Of a stretch of 30,857 bases of DNA, positions 19,211 through 29,600 are shown one piece after another. Position numbers and translations under genes: made by a program. The notes beneath the pieces were generated by a model that saw nothing but the letters and a program-made list of their open reading frames with translations, did no database searches and was not told the origin of the DNA. The stretch comes from Tieghemiomyces parasiticus (lineage: Eukaryota > Kickxellomycota > Dimargaritomycetes > Dimargaritales > Dimargaritaceae), in NCBI GenBank assembly GCA_027575765.1, contig JANBPT010000560.1, positions 1 to 30,857 on the forward strand. Reading direction: 5' to 3'. The stretch's first letter is position 1, and each line of letters begins with the position of its first letter.

Positions 19211-22200
19211 CTACATCGGGTCCGGAGTTGCCACCATTTGGCGTAGAGTTTCCGACCAGACACCGAGTAGGCGTTGCATCATAGGGGGAATACCCTTATT
19301 CCTCTGCCCAATTACCAGCAAATCCAGCCGGTCCCCTTCATGGGTAACAGCCAGTTCAAATAGGCGAGGGGAAGTGTCGACACGGTGGTCACGCAGTTCA
19401 GCCATTATGTCGGTCAGCTCCTGTAATAGGGGCTGGTTGCCATCAGCTGGCACAGAGGCTTCCGTCGGGGCCAGGTAGCTAAACCCGAAAAACGGGTCGA
19501 TTTCGTAGGGCCTGCGTTGAGTGGGGCCTGTAAAGTCACGCAGGTATCGCACCAGGGTGAGCTTCACTCCGTCTTCGATGCCTGTCCCGAGCGTCTCCTG
19601 CGTGTGGCGAAGGGTGGTTCTAAAGCCGGCCGCGCGTGGCGCATCAAGAACGACGGGGACGTAGTGGGCAAAGAAGCCTACGGTGCGGGAGAGGTCGAAG
19701 GCGGTGTCGCCAACGGACTGGCGGCCGTGGGTCATGAAGGCCAGACCCATGACGTTGAAGCGGAACACCTCCTGGTAGGCCACATGTAGGGCCGTGACCA
19801 ACAGCTCAATGGGGGTGGCGCCAAAGCGGTTGGCGGTTGAGGTCAGGGTCGACGGGGATAGGTCCAGACCGACAAGGCATTCGGGATTCCGGCCACCAGG
19901 AGTGCTTTCAGGCATGACCACTTCGCCTCGCAGGCTCACCGCGAGGTCAGGGAGCGGTGGTGGTACAGTGAGGGCGTCGAGGTCGAGGACCTGTGCTTCC
20001 TGGTGCAGATACTCGGCCCACGCTTGGCAGGAGACGGTGGGCGGTTCTACCTGCTGGTCCAGAAGCAGGCGGGTCAGGTCCTCGGCAAAGACCTTGTACG
20101 AGAGGTAGTCCGAGGCCAGGTGGTGGACGCAGTGGAAAAAGTACTGTTCATGACCCAGGTCGAATACGTGGAACGTGCTGAGTGGACCCCTTTCGAAATC
20201 CAACTCAAGGAGTAACGAAGGTAACATGCTCATAACAGTGGCAAAATCTTTGACGGGATGTAGTTCAAACCGGTAGTGATCGTGCAGTGGACGCTCGCCA
20301 ACGTCATAGGTCATGGTTCCCATTTGGTCATCCCGGCGGAAAAGCCCACGGAGCATGGGGTGAAGTTCAACCATGCGCCTGACCGCCGTTCGCCACTGCC
20401 CCTCGGGAAAGGTCCGGCCAGATTTGAATAGTACAGGCAAGGCGACTTGGTTGGGGTTGGTGAACGGCATGGAAAAGAACGCCAGCTGACCAGGCGTCAA
20501 ACGAGGGCAACCGATAACCTCCTGGTCCGGTCTGGTGCTGACGGTTGAGGTTTCGTCGACTGCTGCGCAAAGCCTAGCCACCTGACGTAGGGTGTTGTTA
20601 CGGTTGAGGTCGGCGATGGCCAAATGAAGACCGTTACGCTGACATTGGGCTACCACCTGGATGGCGGATAAGGAGTTACCGCCGATCTGGTAAAAGGTGC
20701 TGTCCAGTCTTATAGCACTTGCGTCCAGGCGCAGACAATCAGCCACCGTCTGCAGCAGTTGGGACTCGACGGGAGACAGGGTGGACAGGTCGGTGTCCGT
20801 CGGTGAGCAGTTGAAGTGGAAAGGCGGCAGGGCCTTGCGGTCAACCTTGCCCACCGGGGTCCGGGGGAGCTCGGCCAGGCCCACCAGGGCACTGGGCACC
20901 ATGTAGTGAGGGAGGCAGCTACGGAGCCAGTCGAGGACGGCCTCGCTATCGCCAGACAATGCAGGGCAGACGTAGCCGACCAGGTGCGTATCCTGGACCA
21001 GGACGCAGGCCTGGGTGACCGTCGGGTGCGATTCGAGGACGGCCTCCACCTCGCCGAGCTCGACACGGAATCCACGCACCTTGACCTGATGGTCGATACG
21101 GCCCAGACACTCGACCTGGCCGTCAGGGAGCCAGCGGCCCAGGTCCCCGCTCTGATACAGACGCTCGCCCGTCACGGGCCAGGTAATGAACTTCTCCGCG
21201 GTCAGTTCAGGACGGTTCAGATAGCTGCGGGCCAACCCCTTACCGCCCAGATAGAGCTGGCCGATGATGCCGACGGGGGAAGGTCGCAGATGCTCGTCCA
21301 GGATGAGGCCTACCGCATTTGGCAAAGGACGGCCGACGGTGACGGTGGCGCCGGGTTTCAGCTCGGCGCAGTGGGTGCCATTGGCCACCTCCGTGGGCCC
21401 GTACCAGTTGAATAGCCGCAGAGAGGTTGACCACTTATCGACCAAAGCTCGGCTAGACGGCTCGCCGGCGAGCACCAGACTGTTTAGACTTGGGAAATCA
21501 CTGGGTTCGAACAGGGACACGAGGGAGGGCGTACATGCCGCCCGGGTGGCCTGCTGGAGGGCCCGCTTCTGGTCACCCAGGGTAATCAGGAGGCGGCCGC
21601 CTATGGACAGGGTGGTCCAAATCTCCGACAGTGAGACGTCGAAGGTGGGGGTGAGGAGCGTAGGCGTCACCACATCGGCCGTCATCCCGGTGGTCCTGAT
21701 GACACCCTGCAGGCTTTTGGCTGCAGCCCCGTGTTCGTGCATCACACCCTTAGGGGTGCCCGTCGTGCCGGAGGTGTAAATCACGTAGGCCAGGCTCCCG
21801 GCATCTATTTCAGTCTGGCTCATGTGACCGACCGCGTGGTCACTTTGGAGACTTGACAGGTCGATTGCGAGTTGGGGGGTGGGCGTACCGGCTTTGAAGG
21901 CGGCCAAAAGGGCAGGGGGCCCTACCACGGCCACACAGGCGGCATCGGCGAGAATGAACTGCTGCCGCTCGACCGGGTAATCTGGAGCAATGACCACGAA
22001 GGCCGAGCCGGCCATCCACACCGCCAACTGGCCGACGATGAGTTCCACCGAGTTTCCAGCCAGGATGCCGACCACCTGGTCAGGCCTACCCTTGCCAGTC
22101 TGGTGGAGTCGATGGGCGAGGTGGGTGGCCATCAGGTGGAGCTGACCGTAAGTGTATTCCCGCTCACCGTCACGGATCGCCACACGACCAGGCCGCGAAT

Positions 22201-23600
22201 GGACGCAGGAGAGGAAGCCCTCGTGGGCATACGAGTCGGTGGGGAGATTGGTGGGATTTCGGGCCCAGGTGTTGGTGAGGAGCTCGTGTTCAGCCTCGGT
22301 TAACATGCTCAAGGACGAAACTGGATCTGAGGGCGCCGTAGTGACCAGCGAGCGGATGGTGGTTTCTAGGTGGCCCATGAAGCGTTCCACGTAGCCAGTG
22401 CTGAATACTCCGGTTTGAAAGCCGGCCTTAACGTAGAGTTGCGTGCCTTGGTGCGCCGCTTTCAGAGTCAGGGGCACGTCAGTGGGGTCGTGACTGTCGA
22501 GGAGACTGAGGCGGATGGGCAGATCCGTGCCGGACTGCACTTCAGGGTAGTTCTGGTAGGCGAGAAGTACGTTGAACAGTGGTTGCTCCGGGCTCATGCC
22601 GCTCCACCGGTGGATATCGGTCAGCCGGCAGTGTTCAAAGTCGTAGGCCGCTGTGCCATCATGGTGGAGAGTCTGAAGGAGGTCACCTACGGTGAGCGCT
22701 CGGCCGATACGGGCACGGCAAGGGATGGTGCTGATGCAAGGCCCAATGGTGGACTCGACTTGCGCCACGGCCACATTGCGGCCGGACACCACCGTGCCAA
22801 AGACCGGATGCTCGGACCCCGTGTGGCGGTGGAGGACGAGGGCCACAACGGCTCTAAAAAACGTGGAAACCGTGACACCATACGACTGGGCGTAGTCGAC
22901 GATTTTCTCACCTAATTCCAGGGTGCGGGCCAGGGAGCCGTAGTATGCTGCGTCGGAGGACTTGACAGTCAAGTCGGGCACGCAGTAAGGGTCGACCAAT
23001 AGGCTGGGGGACTCTATGCCATCCAACTGGGCTGCCCAGAACCGTTCGGTTTGAGTAGTGTCGCCAGCTTGAATATGAGCTACCAGCTCCTTCACCTGGC
23101 CAGCCGGTGGCACTACTTGACCGGCGTAGTTGAGCAGTAGGGCGTTCGTAAACAAGCCCCCTGACCACCCGTCGAGGATGGCGTGGTGAACTGAGACGAT
23201 CAGGCGGTGGTGATCCGGGGCAAGGTGAAACAGGCCGAAGCGGATGGGGATCTGCTTGAGGTCGAAGCCCTGCTCCCGTTCAAGCCTCAGGTACTCCGCT
23301 TGGGCTAGCTCAGGGTCCAGGTCCGACCAGTCAGCCACGAGCCAGCGGGCGTCGGGGTGCTTCCTGACCAGTTGCAAATTGGCGAATGGTGTGTCAGGCA
23401 ATCCCAACAAGAACTGAGTGCGGAATATCGCGTGCTGCTGGGCCGTTGTTGCCCATGCCTCCTGGAGTCGCACTGGGTCCAGAGGACCTTGAACTGTGTA
23501 AATAAGCAGCACCATGTAGGCCGCCGGATCATTCAGTGTGGCCAGCAGCAGTCCTTCCTGAATCGGGAGACAGGGGTACAGGTCGTCCAAGTTAGCCAGG
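19211..23600 (-). other. NRPS module 3: C3, A3, T3 and terminal epimerization-like domain
   Basis: C3 (about 22290-23594) has a canonical HHAILDGWS near 23162-23188 and follows an E domain, so it should accept a D-configured donor (DCL type, inferred). A3 (about 20820-22235) has FDVSLSEI, YGPTE, GDLGRW and QVKVRGFRVEL; pocket residues are D, V, S, A, V, A, W, N, G plus Lys. T3 reads FYQIGGNSLSAI, with Asn in place of the Asp seen in T1 and T2. The terminal domain (19211-20511) starts with RLTPGQLAFF, as E domains do. Its active-site motif is HHLASDYLSY (Trp to Tyr), and the EGHGR element is replaced by THGRQ (Thr codon at 19730-19732), followed by TVGFFAHYVP and FSYL. Confidence 0.85.
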
Positions 23601-26600
23601 GACAGACCCGAGTTAGGCAACATCTCATGGACTACCTGGCCAAATGCGGGCTCGGATAGGCGGGTGAGGCCATAGTCGCTAGCCGTGTGACACGGGAGAG
23701 GACTGGATAGCGCGGCCTGGATGAACTGCTGGAAGTTGTCGAGCCAAAGGTTGGTGATGGTATTGGCCGTGCTCTCGTGGTACATCATGGTTGAGTAGTC
23801 GAGGGTTAGGGTGAGGCCATGTTTCCCGTCGTAATCACATGAGGCACTCAAGGCATACTGAACTACCTCGTCAAGGCTAAGGGCGTGTGACCAGCTGCTG
23901 CCTAGGGAGGATGGGGACCAGAAGCCATCGCTAGAGTAAAGGTGATCAGACCGGTCAACGTAGTTGAACATGACTTCCGCGGGCTGACTAAGAGGTTTCT
24001 TACTAGTGGACAAGGAACAGCCATTACCCTTCAGATACTTGAGGAGGCCGTAGGGGAAGCCACTTTCAGGAATAGAGCGCAGGCGCTGCTTGACGTGGGC
24101 CAGCGCACGCAGTACTTGGGGAAGGGATGCATAGTGCTCGCTCTGGCCGGGATGGAAGGCGACCGGGTAGATGGCTGTGAACCAGCCGAGGGTGCGCGAC
24201 ACGTCAAGGTCCGAACGCCAGGGTTGGCGGCCATGGCCCTCCATTTGCACTTCCAGAGAGTCCAGTTGGAAGGTAGTGGTGAGGGCCATGACGAGCGAGG
24301 CCACCATGAACTCCTGCGGCGAGGCGTCCACCCGCGGTGCCGCTTGCTCATAGAGTATTTGGGACAGCTTCGAATCCAGACTGCGGATAGCTGATTGGAC
24401 AGTGCGATAAGTCACTGGGTCGGCTGGAGCAGGTAGAATGTCAATCGGAAGGGTAGAAACCGGACCGTGGTCGGGCCACAGGTCGTCAGCTAGAGTCGGG
24501 GCGTAATCGTTGACTAACATGGCCCACTCGCGAAAGGGAAGGGTCTTGGGCTGCAGCATCTGGCCCTGCAGCAGGGTCTCGAGGTCCTCCAGCATAATGC
24601 GCCAGGACACAAAGTCAATGCACAGGTGGTGGACGGTGAGGTAGACGTAGGACTGGGCGTCCACAGTGAGTAAAGAGCAGGCCAGCACTGGACCGTGCTC
24701 CACGTTGATGGACTGCTGTGTGCGGAGAACCCAGTCGTCATAGTCATCTAGCAGTAGGCTTTCCTCGGTGACCGAGGCAAAGCGGGCCAGAAAGGCGTCG
24801 GTGCTGGTGTCCTCGGGAAGTGGTAGCACTGCCATACTCGACTTGCCATCCACGTCAGTTAGACGCAGGCGTAGAATGTCATGGTGGACCACCAGGGCAC
24901 GGATGGCCTCCTTGAAAGTGGCTAGAGTGGGTGGGCTCCGACAGCTAAGTAGGGAGGACTGGTTGAAGTGGTTGACATAACGCATGCTTGGGATGACTTG
25001 GTGCATAACAGCGGTGGGGGATATGGGGCCTGAAGGGTCCATCTGAGGTTTGGACTCACTTGTATCCAGGATCGGCTGGGCACATTGCTCTAGTCGTGCC
25101 AACTTCGGGTGTTTCAAGATATCGGCCACTGTGAGCTTCAAGCCGTACTTCTTACACCGTGAGAAGAACTGGATGGCCGAGATGGAGTCACCACCCAGGC
25201 GCAAGAAGGAGGCCGAGGGAACTACCCGAGCAGGATCAACATTGAGAGTCTCAATGAGGGCATGCCGAAGGGTGGTGAAGGTCTTAGAGATTGGTAGGTC
25301 GTCGCAGCCGTCCAGGTCAGGCTCCTGCGGCAGGGGCAGGGCCTGGAGTGCCCGACGGTCGACTTTACCAATGGAGGTCAGGGGCAGGGCCTCCATCGAC
25401 ACAACCACCTCCGGCACCATGTAGTGGGGCAACTTAGCCGCAATGTGCTCCTTCAGCGCTTCGACCTTGACACCAGTGGGTGAGACGTAGACGGCCAGAC
25501 ACTTGTCTTTGACCAGGGCCACGGCGTTGGCTACACCGGGGAAGGCCTGGCAAGTACTCTCGATCTCACTCAGCTCGATACGGAAACCGCGTAGTTTGAC
25601 CTGGAAGTCCTTGCGACCCAGTACTTGCACCTCACCGTTGGCCAACCAGCAGCCGAGGTCACCAGTACGGTACAATTGTCCGGCCCCAAAAGGATTGGCC
25701 ACAAACGCCTGATCTGTCAGCTCGGGTCGTCCCCAGTAGCCCCTGGATACAGCCTCCCCACCGATGCAAAGTTCGCCTGGCCGACCGATGGGCATGGCAT
25801 GGAGTTGGTCGTCTAGAATGTGGCACTGAATGTTGGCCAAGGTCATGCCGATGGTTACCATATCCCTCGGACGGATGAGTTTGCTGTGACTGGCGATGGT
25901 CGCTTCACTGGGGCCATAGAAGTTGTGCAGGTGGACCCGACCCGCCCACCTCTCAGCCACGGCAGTTGGTAGCACCTCTCCGCCAGCAATCAAGGTAACT
26001 AATTCAGGGTAAGAATCGGCATCCAACGTAGCCAGTACGGAGGGCACCAGCAAACAAGCCGTGATGCGATGTAGGTCATCAAAGAGCTCCCCATCCTGGA
26101 AAACCAGGGTTCCACCTGCATGGAAGGCACAAAACATCTCGAGTAATAGAGCATCAAAGGAGAGGTTGGACATCTGGAGAAACCGGCAGTCGGGGAGCAG
26201 CTGGAGGCGTTCACTAAATGCCAGGATAGAGTTGGCCAGGGAACGGTGGGTGACCTGTACGCCTTTCGGCTGGCCAGTAGTTCCCGAAGTGAACACAATG
26301 TAAGCCAAGGAGCCAGGGGTATGCTCAATGGGATGTTGTACTTCAGGCTCTTGAGTGGGAATGGTCAAGGCACGGTCGGCATAGATAACTCGCTCCTGCG
26401 TGAGCCCAAGTTCGGCAGCTAGATCGCCTGTGGTGGAATGGGTCACCACCCATGGGTCTTCCAGAAGGTCTACCATGTAGAGGAGGCGGTCGGGGGCGTT
26501 CTTGGCGTCCATGGGCACGCACACACCTCCCAGGAGGAGGACGGCAAGGTAACTGAATATGAACTCAGGGCAGCGCGTAAATAACAGTGCCACTCGATCG

Positions 26601-29600
26601 CCACAGCGAGCGCCTTGGCTATGCAGGGCAGCGGCAATGGCGCAGGCCCGGTGGTACACCTCGGCGTAGGTGAACTGGTCGGTGGCGGACTCCAGGGCAA
26701 TGGCGTCAGCACGGGTGGCCAAATGCTGGGTGAAGAACTGGTGGGCCAGCCAGTCCTTCTGCGGGAAGTCGACGGTGGTGCCGTTGGACCACTGGCGGAT
26801 CAGCGCCTGCTCTGCTGCAGGCAGGATCATGAGGTTACCAAGTGTTCCAGTATGACCAGAGACAATGGCAGCCAAGCAATGGTCGATGAAGTGGACTAGG
26901 TAGTGGGCGTAGCTCGGGTTGCAGTATCGGGTCTGGTAACTCAGGTTCAGCATCAACGTATCATCCTGGTCATAGAAATTGGCAGTGTACGCATACTCTG
27001 TAACGTTCTGTCCGGAACGAGGGACGTAGTTAATCTGGTCAGTACGGGCGGAGGTCGTGGTCTCGTAGTTGTCGTAGACTAGGAGGGAGTTGAAGAGGTC
27101 ACCATCGGCATCCAGCTTAGCCCACCGCTTGATATCGACTAGGCTGCATTGCTCGTACGCGGTGAGGGCTCCCGAGTCAGCATTGACTTGATGGAGGAAA
27201 TCGGTGATGGTATGGTTGCGGTCAACTCTCACGCGTAGGGGTAGAGTATTGATGCACATACCCACCATACCTTCGATGCCAGGGACGGGCACGTTGCGAC
27301 CCGACACGAGCACACCCAACGTCACCTCCTCTTTCTCGCCAAGGTACCGAGCTAAGGTTAGGGCCCAGACGGCGCGAAGTAGGGAGTTTACGGTCAACCC
27401 CATCCCACGGCAGAACTGTTTGATGGCGAGGAGGCTGGTGGACACGGGGTGACTAATCTCACCGTGCTCAGTTGGCTTGGCGTTGGACTCCCTGGGGAAC
27501 TGGATGGTGGGGTGCAGCTTGACTCCATCCAGATTATCCCTCCAGAAAGCAGCCATGCCTTCCTGGTCAATGTGGGTCAGATGCCGGATAAATTCATGGT
27601 ACTGGGGCCGCGGCTGGGTCTTCACCCCGTGGTAATACTGCAGGGATTCGGCCATCACGATACTCTCCGACCAAGCGTCGAGCAAGGCGTGATGGAACGT
27701 GGTGCAGAACAGGTGACGACCAGCCGGACCGCGGTAGACGGCAAAGCGAAGTAGCGGACCAGTCAGGGTGAAGCCGCGTCCCCGGTCGGCGGCAAGGTGG
27801 TGGTGCTCGGCCTGGTCAAGGCTGGTCAGGGGCTGGTCATGGTAGGTCCACTCGAAATCAGTGTCACGGAGTACCACTTGGAGGAAGGCGTGCTGCGACT
27901 GGTCGGTGGGGACAAGGAACTTGGTACGCAGAATCTGGTGGGATCGGACGACCTGCGACCAGCTCTGGTGCAGTGTGGCCACGTCAAATGGACCCGTCAG
28001 GTCGTAGACCATCTGCACCATGTAGGCGCTGGGGTCTTTGAGAGTGCTGACGAGAAACCCCTGCTGCAGGCTGGACACGGGCAAGACGTCCTCGATGGCT
28101 CCAGTCTCGACACCCAAGCTTGTCGCAACCTCAGCTGTCAGTTCCTCAATAACCACCCCAGAGGAGGTAACGAGTTCAAACGGCTGGTAGGCCATCGTGA
28201 CCGAGGGCGAGCGATCAAAGTCCATGACACCAGCAAGCGCCGCAGGGGTACCGTACTGGAATATCTGTGCGATACTGACATAGATGCCATGGTCACGGCA
28301 CAGGGAGGAGAGCCTGATGGCCGAGATGGAGTCCCCACCCAATTGGAAGAAGGAGTCGTGAATGTCGATCTCTGCTGCAGACAGGTTAAGTGTTTGAGCC
28401 ATGGCCGCCACAACATGGCGCTCCGCGTTATTGCGGGGACGTTGCGTCGTGCTACCTCCCTCGCGAACAAGTAGCGCAGGAACCAGCTTCTTGAGATGGC
28501 GGCGGTCCGCCTTGCCATTATGGCTGAGTGGGAGCTGGTCCAGGGCGAAGGTGGCTGTGGGTACCATGTAGGCCGGGAGACGGGCAGCAGTAAAGGCCCT
28601 GACTTGGCTGACCGGTACGCCCTGGGGGGTCACAAAGGCGTACAGCTTACCATCCAACAGGACGGCCGCCGCCGATTCGACCTCTGGGTTTCGGAGAATA
28701 ACCGCCTCCACCTCGGTCAGTTCCACACGGTAGCCGCGGACCTTGACCTGGTCGTCCTTCCGGGCGATGTACTCCACCGTGCCGTCGAGCAGCCAGCGGC
28801 CCAGATCACCCGAACGGTAGAGTCGACCCTTGCCAGTGAGCGGATTGGGTACGAACTGGGTACGGTTCAGCTCGGGGCGGTTGAGGTAACCGCGTGTCAC
28901 ACAGGGGCCGCCGAAACAGATTTCGCCCATGACCCCAAAAGGCACGGGACGCAGCTCAGCATCCAGGACGTAGCACTCCGTGTTGGGTATCGGATTGCCC
29001 ACCGTGACCTGGTCGTCCGGCCCGAGCTGGATCGAATGCGTGGCGAAGGCCTCTGCGGGGCCGTACAGATTGAGCACTCGGCAGTGACGGGCCCAGCGTT
29101 GGGCGAGTAGGGTGGGCAGGGCTTCGCCGGCTGTGATGATTTGCTGCAAGTTGGGATACTTGCCCGGATCCAGCATCGCCAAGACGGATGGTGTGATCAT
29201 AACCGCCTCCACTCGTGGCAACGTGTCCAGAAGCTCAGTGCGCACTACAAGCGTGCCCCCCTGCGCCAGGGTGGTGAGCACCTCGAGGATGAGGCAGTCG
29301 AATCCCAATGCCATGTTCTGCATGAACCGTGTCCCAGGGGCAACCCCGTGCACCCGCTCCGACAGCTGGAGGTAGCTGGCCACCGTATGGTGTTCGATCG
29401 GTACTCCCTTGGGTCGACCAGTCGTACCTGACGTGTAGATGATGTGGGAGAGGTTGGCGGGAGAGACCTGCGGCAGGGGCACCGGGGACTGGTTTGTGGA
29501 ACTGGAGTACATCATGGCCTCGATATCATGGACTTGGACCCTTGGCAACCCACCGATACTGGTAACCAAGGCTGCATCAGTCACGTTGGACAGGATGTGC

